Positions 39,879 to 48,766 of a stretch of 64,000 nucleotides of DNA are shown in pieces (position 1 is the stretch's first letter; every line of letters begins with the position of its first letter). The notes below the pieces were generated by a model. That model ran no database searches. It was not told the origin of the DNA and worked only from the letters and a program-made list of their open reading frames with translations. The stretch lies in assembly GCF_003352915.1 (NCBI RefSeq), contig NZ_CP022314.1:646637-710636 (forward strand). The letters are read 5' to 3'. Source of the stretch: Arthrobacter sp. PM3. GTDB lineage: Bacteria; Actinomycetota; Actinomycetes; Actinomycetales; Micrococcaceae. The translations under genes and the position numbers were made by a program.

Positions 39879-40877
39879 ATGGTCAAGATCGCACGCTGGA
39901 ACCACGACGGCGGGACGCAGTCCGGCTTCGTCGACGGCGGAACCTGCCACGCACTTCCCGCGGGACACGATGTGCAGACTTTGCTGGACGCCGGACTGGA
40001 AGAAACGCTGAGCCTGGCCCGGCAGACGATCGGTTCCGGTGTGGCGGTTCCGCTGGCTGACGTGCACCTGCTCGCCCCGTTGGTCCCCGCCACCATGCGG
40101 GACTTTGTGGCGTTCGAGGAACACGTTGAAGGCGTTCGGAAAAGCATTGACGGCGTGGCCGGCGTGGTGCCCGAGTGGTACGAGGCACCCACGTTCTACT
40201 TCACCAACCCGCATACGGTGACCGGCACCGGCGAGGTGATTGGGATTCCGGCGGGCTGCGATGATCTGGACTTTGAAACGGAAGTCGCCGCCGTCGTCGG
40301 GCGCGTTGCCGGAAGCGATGGCCGGAACCTGACCGCGGCAGAAGCGCACCGGCATATCTTCGGCTACACGATTCTTAACGACTGGTCGGCACGGGACCTG
40401 CAGCGCCGGGAGATGAAGGTCAGCCTCGGGCCGTGCAAGGGCAAGGACTTCGCCAACACGCTGGGGCCCTGGATTGTCACGGCGGATGAGTTCGAGGACC
40501 TGCACGACGCCGACGGGTTCCTGCCCCTCTCCATGGCCGTGGAAGTCAACGGTGAAGCCATCGGCCAGGACCTGCTCTCCAACATGGGCTGGCCGTTCGC
40601 CGAGCTCGTGGCCTACGCCTCGCAGGACTCAGTGGTGCGCCCCGGCGACGTGCTGGGCTCCGGCACATGCGGCAGCGGCTGCCTCGCCGAGCTCTGGGGA
40701 CGGAATGGTTCACAGACTCCCCCGCCCCTGAAAACCGGCGACGTGGTCCGCATGAGCGTGGAAGGCATCGGCGCCATCGAGAACACGGTGGGCTCCCGGC
40801 GCGAGGCCGTCACCCGCGTGCCTGCCCGGCCCCGCCCCCGCAGCAGGGTGGCCTCTGCGGTGAGTTCCGGGACGTAG
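39879..40877 (+). CDS. Fumarylacetoacetate hydrolase family protein, copy 2
   Basis: A 332-residue FAH-family hydrolase, closer to true fumarylacetoacetases in layout than copy 1: 'RDFVAFEEHVEGVRKSIDGVAGVVPEWYEAPTFYFTNPH' precedes the metal site Glu133, Glu135 and Asp168 ('LDFETEVAAVVG', 'YTILNDWSARDLQ'). 'LGPCKGKDFANTLGPWIVTADE' and 'GSGTCGSGCLAELWGR' complete the fold. Ribosome site AAGGAAGAAG. The next gene begins on the base after its stop. It probably performs the final C-C hydrolysis of the pathway. Confidence 0.9.
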   Translation: MVKIARWNHDGGTQSGFVDGGTCHALPAGHDVQTLLDAGLEETLSLARQTIGSGVAVPLADVHLLAPLVPATMRDFVAFEEHVEGVRKSIDGVAGVVPEWYEAPTFYFTNPHTVTGTGEVIGIPAGCDDLDFETEVAAVVGRVAGSDGRNLTAAEAHRHIFGYTILNDWSARDLQRREMKVSLGPCKGKDFANTLGPWIVTADEFEDLHDADGFLPLSMAVEVNGEAIGQDLLSNMGWPFAELVAYASQDSVVRPGDVLGSGTCGSGCLAELWGRNGSQTPPPLKTGDVVRMSVEGIGAIENTVGSRREAVTRVPARPRPRSRVASAVSSGT

Positions 40878-41654
40878 GTGGTCTCCCTTCAGCTGGACGG
40901 CCGGACGGTGGTGGTCTCCGGCGCGGGCCAGGGCCAGGGAGCTGCCGAAGCCGGCATGCTGGTGGAGGCCGGGGCGCGGGTCATTGCCACCGACCTCGCC
41001 GGGGACATGCCCTCGGCGCTGGCCGCTGCGTCTTCGACTTCCACCGGTGCGCTGGTGTACCGGCAGCTGGATGTCAGCGATTCCGCCGGCTGGTCACGCC
41101 TCGCCGGGTGGATCCAGTCCCAGGGATGGCGGGTGGACGGGCTGGTCAACAATGCAGGCATCACCCGGCGCAGCCGGCTGCTCGATGCCTCCGTTGCAGA
41201 CCTGCGACGCGTATATGACGTCAACGTCGCCGGAAGCCTGCTGGGAATCCAGTCACTCACGCCCCTGATGGGCAGCGGGGCATCCATTGTCAATGTCGGC
41301 TCTGTTGCCGGCCTGACGGCCCATTACCCGGTGGCATACACCGCCAGCAAATGGGCGCTGCGCGGGCTCTCCCAGGTCGCTGCCATGGAACTTGGGCCGC
41401 GCGGGATCCGGGTGAACACGGTACACCCGGGCTTCATCGAAACGCCCATGACGGCGGGCGCCAGGCCGGAGTTCCGGCACGCCACCCTGGCCGAGACCCC
41501 GCTGGGCCGCACCGGGAGCGTGGAGGAAGTGGCCGGCGTCGTATTGTTCCTCCTCAGCCCGCTCTCTTCCTATGTGACCGGTGCCGAAATCCCCGTGGAC
41601 GGCGGCCAGTCAGGGCACGGCGGAGCCAAGTCGGTCTCCGACGCCATGCGCTGA
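40878..41654 (+). CDS. Short-chain dehydrogenase/reductase, copy 1
   Basis: A 258-residue classical SDR. The nucleotide site is 'TVVVSGAGQGQGAAEAGMLVEAGARVIATDL'. The catalytic set is complete, with Ser in 'IVNVGSVAG' and the Tyr/Lys of 'YPVAYTASKWALRG', followed by 'GIRVNTVHPGFIETPM'. It starts with a GTG directly after the previous stop, with no spacer, so translation is coupled. The substrate is unknown. Confidence 0.9.
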   Translation: MVSLQLDGRTVVVSGAGQGQGAAEAGMLVEAGARVIATDLAGDMPSALAAASSTSTGALVYRQLDVSDSAGWSRLAGWIQSQGWRVDGLVNNAGITRRSRLLDASVADLRRVYDVNVAGSLLGIQSLTPLMGSGASIVNVGSVAGLTAHYPVAYTASKWALRGLSQVAAMELGPRGIRVNTVHPGFIETPMTAGARPEFRHATLAETPLGRTGSVEEVAGVVLFLLSPLSSYVTGAEIPVDGGQSGHGGAKSVSDAMR

Positions 41655-41669
41655 GACGCCGTGCGCTGA

Positions 41670-42452
41670 CTAGCCCGGCAGCACCGCTGACCAGCCGCCG
41701 TCGACCATCAGGTTGGCGCCAGTGACATACGACGCCTCGTCAGAGGCCAGGAACAGCGCGCACTTGGCGACTTCCTCCGGCGCCCCTATCCGGCCCAGCG
41801 GGATGCTGCCGGCGATGGTCCTCATGGGGTGGTCGGCGGCCAGGAGGTTGCCCTCGGTGGCTGCGGTGCGGATCATGCCGGGGCTGACAGCATTAACGCG
41901 CAGCCCATGCGGGGCCCCTTCGGCGGCGAGCTGCCGGGTCATGGCCACCACGGCTCCCTTCGTGGCGGTGTGGGCCAGCCGGCCGTTGGTCATGGAGCCG
42001 GTGACCCCGGCCGTCGAGCCGACCAGCACGATGGCGGCGTTCGGTACCTGGATCAGCTGGGGCCAGAAGTACTTGACGGGCAGGAACACCACGTCCATCT
42101 CGTGTTCAACATTCCACTTCCAGTCGGCAAACGTGAGTTGCTCCAGCGGGGCGAAGCGGGTGACCGCGGCGTTGGCATACAGGATGTGGACCTGTCCGTG
42201 GTGTGCGGCCACATCCTGCGCCCATGCCTCCACGGCAGCCTCATCCGTAAGGTCAACCCGGCTGCTGCTTATCCGGCCCCCGGCAGCGGTGACCTGGCCG
42301 GCAGTGGCCGCCGCGCCGTCGTCGTCCATGTCGCAGCCCACCACAAAGGCCCCTGCCGCAGCGAAGGCGAGCGCCGCCGCCCTGCCCTGGCCGCTGGCCG
42401 TTCCGGTGATGACGGCGGTTTTGCCGGCCAGGCGCTGGCTGGAGACAGACAT
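41670..42452 (-). CDS. Short-chain dehydrogenase/reductase, copy 2 (His in place of catalytic Tyr)
   Basis: A 260-residue SDR convergent with copy 1. 'KTAVITGTASGQGRAAALAFAAAGAFVVGCDMDDDG' is the dinucleotide site and 'YANAAVTRFAPLEQLTF' the NNAG-equivalent. The catalytic segment reads 'VGSTAGVTGSMTNGRLAHTATKGAVVAMTRQLA', so the YxxxK motif is HxxxK. 'GLRVNAVSPGMIRTAATEGNLL' and the C-terminal 'YVTGANLMVDGGW' are normal. It starts at 42452 after AAAGGGA, downstream of the LysR gene in the same direction. Confidence 0.87.
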   Translation of the reverse strand: MSVSSQRLAGKTAVITGTASGQGRAAALAFAAAGAFVVGCDMDDDGAAATAGQVTAAGGRISSSRVDLTDEAAVEAWAQDVAAHHGQVHILYANAAVTRFAPLEQLTFADWKWNVEHEMDVVFLPVKYFWPQLIQVPNAAIVLVGSTAGVTGSMTNGRLAHTATKGAVVAMTRQLAAEGAPHGLRVNAVSPGMIRTAATEGNLLAADHPMRTIAGSIPLGRIGAPEEVAKCALFLASDEASYVTGANLMVDGGWSAVLPG

Positions 42453-42524
42453 AGGGGTCCCTTTCGAAGGTGCGTTTCTTCGACTTTCGCAGGGATGGTC
42501 CGGGCGGGGAACGGCGCCTTGGCT

Positions 42525-43493
42525 CTAGGTGGTATCCGCCGCGTGGATAATCACCGGATGGGCCCTGACGGGGAATAGTTCATGCAGCCGCGAACAGGCC
42601 CGCTGGACGACCGAACGCAGCCAGACGCTGGCGGGGTCCTCTGCCTGGGACGGGTGCCAGTACATCGCTTCCACGAGGGACGCTTCAGCGCTCTCGGAGA
42701 ACTCCAGCACAACGATGTCCGCGCCGCGCTGGGCCCGTGCGGCCAGCATCCCGGGGACCAGCGCGACGAGGTCCGTCCCTTCCACCAGGAGCGGCAAGGA
42801 CAAGAATCCGGCCACCACGGCCGCCACGCGGCGCTGTATGCCCCGGGACTCGAACAGCTTGTCGGCCGGGGTGCTGATGCCGTCGCCGAAATAGCCGACG
42901 GCGTGGGGTACAGCGGCCAGGTCCGCCAGAGTGAGCCGCGGCTGCTGGAGGAGGGGATTCCCGGCATCGGCTACGGCCACGAAGCTGTCCCGGAAGAGCT
43001 GCTTGCTGGCCCCCTGCATCTGGTACCCCGTGGGCCCGACCAGCAGGTCGATCTTGGAGTAGTCTGCCATCTGGCCCTGGATCCCGGACTTGGCGGTGGG
43101 AACAAAATCCACAGACACACCAGGGGCCGCCTCGCGCAGGATCCCCCGCAAGGGGCCAACAATCAGCGCCGCCGCATAGTCCGAGGCGGCAATGACGAAT
43201 TCCCGTTCACTCGTGGCGGCGTCGAAGCCGGAGCGTACACGTGTGGCCCGCTGGATGTGAAGCATCGCTTCATCAACCAGCGGGACCAGGGACTGCGCGA
43301 AGGGCGTAAGGTCATAGGTTCGGCCGTTGCGCACCAGGAGTTCGTCGTCGAAATGGCGCCGTAGCCTGGCCATTGCGGCACTGGTGGCCGGCTGGCTGAG
43401 CTGAAGCCGTTCAGCCGCCCTGGACACGTTCCGCAGTTCCAGCAGGACCTGCAAATGGGGCAACAGGTTCAGGTCCAGATTCTTCATACCCAT
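42525..43493 (-). CDS. LysR-family regulator, copy 1
   Basis: A 322-residue LysR-type regulator. The winged helix-turn-helix at residues 5-65 reads 'NLDLNLLPHLQVLLELRNVSRAAERLQLSQPATSAAMARLRRHFDDELLVR', close to the NodD/NahR/PcpR-like subgroup that senses aromatic compounds. The effector domain contains 'REFVIAASDYAAALIVGPL'. The ATG at 43493 or 43487 is the start. It lies between the aromatic module and the glycoside module. A related LysR, with a very similar N-terminus, starts at 63687. Confidence 0.9.
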   Translation of the reverse strand: MGMKNLDLNLLPHLQVLLELRNVSRAAERLQLSQPATSAAMARLRRHFDDELLVRNGRTYDLTPFAQSLVPLVDEAMLHIQRATRVRSGFDAATSEREFVIAASDYAAALIVGPLRGILREAAPGVSVDFVPTAKSGIQGQMADYSKIDLLVGPTGYQMQGASKQLFRDSFVAVADAGNPLLQQPRLTLADLAAVPHAVGYFGDGISTPADKLFESRGIQRRVAAVVAGFLSLPLLVEGTDLVALVPGMLAARAQRGADIVVLEFSESAEASLVEAMYWHPSQAEDPASVWLRSVVQRACSRLHELFPVRAHPVIIHAADTT

Positions 43494-43511
43494 AGGTTAT
43501 CCACGCTCCGG

Positions 43512-43544
43512 GCCCGGCCCACCCCGCGGCGGGACGGGCCGGGC
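43512..43544 (-). terminator. GC hairpin after GMC oxidoreductase
   Basis: GCCCGGCCC (43512-43520) and GGGCCGGGC (43536-43544) form a perfect 9-bp stem. It lies just past the end of the minus-strand GMC gene and before the LysR gene. There is no T-tract on the minus strand, so termination would be weak or factor-assisted. Confidence 0.4.
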
Positions 43545-43562
43545 TCCGGTTGGACTGTCCCG

Positions 43563-45140
43563 TCAGGCGCCCTCCGGACCCAGCCCCTCGGCAATCTTCC
43601 GGGCGCCGCGTACCGCGATGGCCACGCTCATCAGCGTCGGATTCATGGCTGTTGCCGTCGGAATGAGCGCGTTTCCGCCTACCACCAGGTTGTCGTGGCC
43701 CCACACGCGCGACCATGGATCCGCCACCGAGGCGCCGTCGTCGGTCTCGCCCATGCGCATGGTGCCCTGGTAGTGCAGACTTGAGCCGTTCGGCATGAGG
43801 CGGGGCTCGGCAACGAAGGCGCCAAGGGCCTTGCCGGCACGCCGCAGCCGCTCAGTGGCCTCGGCAATCTCGGCTTCCTCGCGCTCGGTGAGCGCATATT
43901 CGATGGCCATGTTCGGCAATCCCCGGTAGTCCGGCTCGCTGTCGTCGAAGGTGACCGCGTCCTCGTACCGCGGATGCTTGCGCATGCCGTAGCCCATATT
44001 GACGTAGCCCCACCGGTTCTCGGAATACGGGGTGCCCGGCTCCATCGGGAACGGAGTCGATTCCGAATACATCACCTGGACAGAGAACGGGTGCTCCGGC
44101 TCCGAGAACGGGATGCGGTTCACCGCCGCAACAGGGTCAGCCGGATTCAGCGCCCTCCGGGCCAGCTCGGCGTCGAGGTCCTCCTCCGTGGCGTAGCGGC
44201 GCATCTTCTCAGCGTCCAGCGCCACCGTGGAGATAACCACAGGATGCTCGGTCAGGTAGTGGCCAAGCGCCTCCGGCCGGACGCCCGATGCCCACAGGAG
44301 CTGCGGGGAGCGGAAGGCATCCGCGGCAACGACGACGACGTCCGCCGCCACAAAGGACTCCTCCCCTGTGCGGAGATCCTGGACGGTGACTCCGGTGGCT
44401 CGCCGCCCGTCCAGTTCCACGCGCTTTACCAGGGTGAGGTCACGGAGTTCGAACTGCCTGGAGAGCGGGCTGCCCGGATCGATCAGGGGGCCGAGGACGA
44501 CGTCGGCACCGGCCCAGCGGACGGACCCGTCAGGCTGCGGATCCCCGGCGACCGGAAGGGTGCCCACCCCGTAGCCTTCGGGCAGTTCGGCTCCGAACTC
44601 TTCATCCAGGAGGGACCTGATGGCCTCGCCCACGGTTGAATCGGCGAACGCAGCACTGTGGACGTGCAGCAACTGCTTCGCGTCCTCGATGAGCCCGTCC
44701 CATTCCTTGTCCGCGATGAACGGAATCTTCTCGCTGAAGGCGGGCGCCGGCGTCGCGCAGGTCCAGTGCGCGCCCTGGCCGCCCACATTGGTGGCGGCCG
44801 CCGCTGCCGGGAAGGAGGGCGCGTGGGCGGACCCCGCGCCGCCGAAGTCGAGCAGGTGGGTGCCTTGACGCGCGGTGAACATTCCCTCGGCGACGGTCCC
44901 GGCCGGGATGCCGAGCGACTCGCGGTAGGCACCGGCCTGCGGTCCCTGGGACATTTCCCGTGCGCGTGCTTTTTCGTCGGGGTCGGGAATGTTCCGGACG
45001 CTTTCACCCGGAATTTCGGTCAGTTGGGGCCCGGCTTCGAACATGACCACCCGGGCGTTCGGGACCTGTTCCAGGAGGACCCGGGCATAGGTGGAGCCGA
45101 TAGGCCCGCTGCCGACGATGGCGATGGTGGGGTTGGACAT
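43563..45140 (-). CDS. GMC-type FAD oxidoreductase, CarA/pyranose-oxidase-like (copy 1)
   Basis: A 525-residue flavoprotein of the GMC superfamily. The FAD site is 'IAIVGSGPIGSTYARVLLEQVPNARVVMFEAGP'. The C-terminal catalytic region 'SSLHYQGTMRMGETDDG' provides the His and 'IPTATAMNPTLMSVAIAVRGA' the Asn, the His-Asn pair of pyranose oxidases and C-glycoside 3-oxidases. 'NVGGQGAHWTCATPAP' is typical of this subgroup. Start ATG 45140 has AAAGGAGA. It lies 17 bases behind an MFS transporter gene. By analogy it oxidises C3 of a glycosyl unit. A paralogue is at 57560. Confidence 0.85.
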   Translation of the reverse strand: MSNPTIAIVGSGPIGSTYARVLLEQVPNARVVMFEAGPQLTEIPGESVRNIPDPDEKARAREMSQGPQAGAYRESLGIPAGTVAEGMFTARQGTHLLDFGGAGSAHAPSFPAAAAATNVGGQGAHWTCATPAPAFSEKIPFIADKEWDGLIEDAKQLLHVHSAAFADSTVGEAIRSLLDEEFGAELPEGYGVGTLPVAGDPQPDGSVRWAGADVVLGPLIDPGSPLSRQFELRDLTLVKRVELDGRRATGVTVQDLRTGEESFVAADVVVVAADAFRSPQLLWASGVRPEALGHYLTEHPVVISTVALDAEKMRRYATEEDLDAELARRALNPADPVAAVNRIPFSEPEHPFSVQVMYSESTPFPMEPGTPYSENRWGYVNMGYGMRKHPRYEDAVTFDDSEPDYRGLPNMAIEYALTEREEAEIAEATERLRRAGKALGAFVAEPRLMPNGSSLHYQGTMRMGETDDGASVADPWSRVWGHDNLVVGGNALIPTATAMNPTLMSVAIAVRGARKIAEGLGPEGA

Positions 45141-45157
45141 GATGTCTCCTTTGAACG

Positions 45158-46651
45158 TCAAACCGGGAGGGATGCGGAAGTTGAGCGGGGGGCGGGAACG
45201 GGTTCATCGGAGAGGCGGCCGTGCGGGAGCAGGACCGCTGCGATGATGCCCACCGCATAGGTGGCAGCGAGGGCAATGAAAATAGGGGTGAAGACTGAGC
45301 TGTAGATCTGCGCGACACCGGCTTGGACTCCGGGCGCAGAGCCGTGGACCAGTTGCGGTGTCAGTGTGGAGGAGTCGAGGCCGGCCGGCAGCAGGGCCGC
45401 AACGCCGAAGCCGATCACCCCGCCAATGATCGCGGTCGCCACCGTTGATCCGACCTGGCGGACCAGGTTGATGGTGGCGGTGATGCTGCCGGTCTGGCTG
45501 GCCGGGGCAGCCCCCTGGACCACTGCGACGATCAGGCTCATGAACGCCCCCGTGCCCATCCCGACCGTACCCATGACGATCATTGGCACCCACAGCGGAA
45601 GCCCGGCAGGCAACACGGCCATCACAAAGAGCCCGCTCGCCCCCAGCGCTGTTCCGAGGATGGGAAAGATCCGGTAGCGCCCTGTCCGGCTGGCCAGCCA
45701 TCCAGTGAGCAGGTTGCTGATCAGCATGCCGAACACCGTTGCGATGGGGACGAACCCGGACACGGTCGCGGTGGTCTGGTACGCCATCTGAAAGTACGTC
45801 GGCAGGTAGGCAGTGATGGAGAAGAGACCGACGCCGATGATTGCCGACAATGCGGTGCCTGCCGCAATGGTCCGGTTTGCGAAGAAGTGGAGCGGCACGA
45901 TGGGCTCGGAGGCCCGCCGCTCAATAAAGAAGAAGGCAACGAAGCCCAGGACGCTCAGGGCGAGCGCCGCGGCGGCAGGGCCGGCAGTCCGTTCGGCGGC
46001 CCACGAGACGGCGAGTACGAGGGCCACCAGTGCTGTGGTGAATACAGCCGCGCCAGCAACGTCGAAGTGCTGCGGGGCCGCTTCCGGGTCCAGGTGGGGA
46101 ACAGCGATCAGGGCAAGGCACAGGGCAGCCGCGCCCACCGGGAGGTTGATCCAGAAGACCCACTGCCAGCCCCAATAATCGGTGATGGCACCGCCGAGGA
46201 CGGGTCCGACCAGGATCGCGATCGGGAATGCCGCACCGATGGTGGCCATATAGCGCGGCCGTTCCCGCTGGGTGGTGACCCGGGCGATGATGGTCTGGGA
46301 CATCAGCTGCAGGCCGGCGGAACTCATCCCCTGCAGGACGCGTGCGGCGATCAGCCACACCATGTCCTGGGCGAAACCGCAGGCGAGGGAAGCGGCCAGG
46401 AAAGCTACCAGCGAAACAAGGAAGATGCGGCGCGCGCCCAGCACATCACCCAGTTTGCCGAGCACCGGCAGCAGCACTGTGCTCGCAAGGGTGTAGCCCA
46501 CAACAACCCAGCTCATCAGCTGCAGGGCGCCGAGCTCGCCCGCAACCGTGGCGAGCGATGTTGAAACAACGGTGTGGTCCAGTGCTCCGAGGAAGGAGAC
46601 CGTGAGCAGGGAGACAACAAGGAGACGGAGTCTTAAAGGCGAAAGTGACAT
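45158..46651 (-). CDS. MFS transporter, DHA2 (14-helix) family
   Basis: A 497-residue drug/H+ antiporter-2 type membrane protein with about 14 helices. 'GALDHTVVSTSLATVAGEL' at helix 1, 'GKLGDVLGARRIFLVSLVAFLAASLACGFAQ' (motif A) and 'RVLQGMSSAGLQL' and 'GPVLGGAITDYWGWQWVFWINLPVG' (motif C) are diagnostic. It is the first gene of a pair with the GMC oxidase. It may export a toxic aglycone or move an aromatic glycoside; the direction cannot be judged. Start ATG 46651 has only a weak ribosome site. Confidence 0.9.
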   Translation of the reverse strand: MSLSPLRLRLLVVSLLTVSFLGALDHTVVSTSLATVAGELGALQLMSWVVVGYTLASTVLLPVLGKLGDVLGARRIFLVSLVAFLAASLACGFAQDMVWLIAARVLQGMSSAGLQLMSQTIIARVTTQRERPRYMATIGAAFPIAILVGPVLGGAITDYWGWQWVFWINLPVGAAALCLALIAVPHLDPEAAPQHFDVAGAAVFTTALVALVLAVSWAAERTAGPAAAALALSVLGFVAFFFIERRASEPIVPLHFFANRTIAAGTALSAIIGVGLFSITAYLPTYFQMAYQTTATVSGFVPIATVFGMLISNLLTGWLASRTGRYRIFPILGTALGASGLFVMAVLPAGLPLWVPMIVMGTVGMGTGAFMSLIVAVVQGAAPASQTGSITATINLVRQVGSTVATAIIGGVIGFGVAALLPAGLDSSTLTPQLVHGSAPGVQAGVAQIYSSVFTPIFIALAATYAVGIIAAVLLPHGRLSDEPVPAPRSTSASLPV

Positions 46652-46826
46652 AGTGATCTGCCCGAACGATCGGGCCGTCGACGCGACCTGTTGTGCCTCC
46701 ACCGCATCATCACGATGGAGAACGGGTCCGAAAGGAACCCCGACGCCACTACCCACAATACCTCACTTTAGTTCGAAATAAACAAAAGAGTGCCAGAATT
46801 AGACACTTTGTGGATGATTCCCTGGG

Positions 46827-47624
46827 TTAGATGGCGAGCAGCGTCCACGTAAGCGCCATATCCTCCAGCAGCTCGTCCAGATCCGGCACGGACCGGCCCG
46901 ACGAACAAGCCTCAAGGGCCCGGCGGAGCGCAAGCCGGGCTGGTGATTCATAGCGTTCCGGAACCCTCAGCGTTCCGTCCTCGGCGGACGTCTCCAGGCG
47001 CGTCAATCCGGCGGGCTGGTCTACAGTCACTTCCGTCCTTACCTCGCCAAGAGCCCACAGCTGGAGCAGGCCGCCAGCGTGCGGGCCGGCCGCCGTCACC
47101 GCTGCAAGGGTGGTGGGAACTGACGCGCCGGAGGGCACCACCGCATCCAGGAGTGCGATCCTGCCCCGGGCCGCGGCGGCCCCCGACCCAAGCGTCAACG
47201 ATCCCCCGGCCAGGGACCGCGCCCACCCAAGGCCGTCGCGGACTACCGCATCAAGGCCTGCCGCGGGGGCAGCGCACTCGACCGTGATGATCCGGGGCGG
47301 GCTGTCCCGCCTTGCCCGAACGGCGTCAGCAACAACATCGGGGCGCAGGCGCGGGCGCTCGATGATGACCGGGAGATCGCCCGGCCACGGGCACGCTTCG
47401 AGCGTTTCCTGCGGAAGCACCACCGGATCGGCAACGATCACGGCCGCCGCTCCCTGCGCCCTGGCCGCGAACATGCCCTGCCACCAATCGCCGGATCCAG
47501 GCACTACCGTCACCGCACCGTGCATGCCATTGCCCGGTGCAGCACTGACGGGAAGCTCAGCAACCGCTGCCACATAAGCAGGCAACGCAGCATGGACGCC
47601 GCGCGCCCGGCCTGCCCGACTCAC
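46827..47624 (-). CDS. Hypothetical protein coupled to a Gfo/Idh dehydrogenase
   Basis: A 265-residue soluble protein that I do not recognise. The N-terminal half has a Rossmann-like or periplasmic-binding-like feel ('MFAARAQGAAAVIVADPVVLP', 'PVIIERPRLRPDVVADAV'). The second half contains 'LLDAVVPSGASVPTTLAAVTAAGPHAGGLLQLWALGEVRTEVTVDQP' and 'PARLALRRALEACSSGRSVPDLDELLEDMALTWTLL', the latter like the C-terminal helix of a Gfo/Idh/MocA dimer partner. A GTG start overlaps the dehydrogenase stop (GTGA), so the two are coupled and may interact. Confidence 0.7.
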   Translation of the reverse strand: MSRAGRARGVHAALPAYVAAVAELPVSAAPGNGMHGAVTVVPGSGDWWQGMFAARAQGAAAVIVADPVVLPQETLEACPWPGDLPVIIERPRLRPDVVADAVRARRDSPPRIITVECAAPAAGLDAVVRDGLGWARSLAGGSLTLGSGAAAARGRIALLDAVVPSGASVPTTLAAVTAAGPHAGGLLQLWALGEVRTEVTVDQPAGLTRLETSAEDGTLRVPERYESPARLALRRALEACSSGRSVPDLDELLEDMALTWTLLAI

Positions 47625-48661
47625 TGCAGCACTCCCTCAAGCACTTTCGCAGAGGCTGCGTCGGCAAGATCGATTGCATAGTGCGAGTCAGCCAGCAGTT
47701 CGTCATACTCCACCGGAACAGCACCCTCAAGGAGCGAGGCAAGCAGGCGCCACTCCGCCACATAGCCGTCTTCCGGATCGCGCCGGTATTCCGTCCACTG
47801 CCCGTCTGCGGTCCGCACGCGGGCTGCGGCACTTCCGGCATGGACGAAGGCGGGCGGGAAATTGACCTCGATGCGGTCGTGCGAGGTGGCGATGCTCATC
47901 CGCCAGAGCGCATCCGGCCCTTGCGGAAGCATGGTGAGCGCCAGTTGGACCAGGATCCCGCCGGCCCGGTACCCCACCAGGTAGCCGATCGGCGCAGCGA
48001 CTCTTGCGTAAATTACTTCATCGATGCTTGGCGCAATGTCCCTGACGGCAGGAAGGTCATGGATCGCGAGACCCGTCAGCAACTGCCTCAAGACGCCGGC
48101 GGCCGCCGCAGGATCGCCCAGGTCAGGACGTCCCCGGCGCCCGGGCTGGAATGGTCCGCCCTCCGCGACCAGGCGGTGGTACCTGTCGTTCGGCGGGAGC
48201 GCCAGCGTCACGGAGATCGTCTGCGCCCGGCCCTCAAGGGCGACCAGATGGTGCTTTGCGCGCCCCCATGCCGCATCAAACAGGTGGTTGGTTCCCACCA
48301 GGAGGATGGTGCCGGCGGCCCGGCATGCGGCAATGACCTCGTCGGCTTCGGCCCTGCTGGTGGCGAGAGGCTTTTCGCAGAAGACGGCTCGCTTGCCCGC
48401 GGCGACTGCCGCCAGGACCTGGCGGCCGTGGTCACCGGGCGGGCTGCACACGGCCACTACCTCCACGGCGCCGTCCGCGAGCAACTCCGCTTCCCCCGCC
48501 GAGCAGCGGGCACCTGGCCCCTCGGCCAGGACTCGAGCCCGCCCGCTTCCGGCATCGGCAACGTGCACCACCCTGAATGAGTCCGCCAGCCGTCCCAGCA
48601 CCGGAAGATGCAGAGCCGCAACGCCCGGACCGGCTCCAATAATCCCGACATTCCAAGGCAT
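47621..48661 (-). CDS. Gfo/Idh/MocA-family oxidoreductase, copy 1
   Basis: A 346-residue sugar-type dehydrogenase. The N-terminal Rossmann fold is 'VGIIGAGPGVAALHLPVLGRLADSF'. The signature 'VFCEKPLATSRAEADEVIAACRAAG' contains the catalytic Lys. 'IHDLPAVRDI' is the usual His/Asp pair region. ATG 48661 lies 5 bases from GGAGG. It is divergent from the ROK regulator, with an inverted repeat in the gap. It could reduce or oxidise the 3-oxo-sugar produced by the GMC enzymes, as DgpA-type dehydrogenases do. Confidence 0.87.
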   Translation of the reverse strand: MPWNVGIIGAGPGVAALHLPVLGRLADSFRVVHVADAGSGRARVLAEGPGARCSAGEAELLADGAVEVVAVCSPPGDHGRQVLAAVAAGKRAVFCEKPLATSRAEADEVIAACRAAGTILLVGTNHLFDAAWGRAKHHLVALEGRAQTISVTLALPPNDRYHRLVAEGGPFQPGRRGRPDLGDPAAAAGVLRQLLTGLAIHDLPAVRDIAPSIDEVIYARVAAPIGYLVGYRAGGILVQLALTMLPQGPDALWRMSIATSHDRIEVNFPPAFVHAGSAAARVRTADGQWTEYRRDPEDGYVAEWRLLASLLEGAVPVEYDELLADSHYAIDLADAASAKVLEGVLQ

Positions 48662-48672
48662 CATTACCTCCT

Positions 48673-48697
48673 TCTTATGCGCTTATTATTCATAAGT
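48673..48697. promoter_or_regulatory. Inverted CTTATG / CATAAG operator candidate
   Basis: TCTTATGC (48673-48680) and TCATAAGT (48690-48697) are inverted with a 9-base spacer, between the divergent dehydrogenase and ROK genes. The right half matches the ACATAAGT element found at 50505, 57589, 63542 and 63564. Confidence 0.45.
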
Positions 48698-48766
48698 GCG
48701 GAATGTTTTGGCTATAGTCGCGCCCAACGGCACCTTAGTCGGGACTTGTGTGTGAGAATTGTGACC

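Noticed and set aside
44483..45007. A frame with regular Arg/Pro/Ser repeats opposite or beside the GMC gene
   Set aside because: An alternative-frame shadow of the GMC coding sequence, not a repeat protein.
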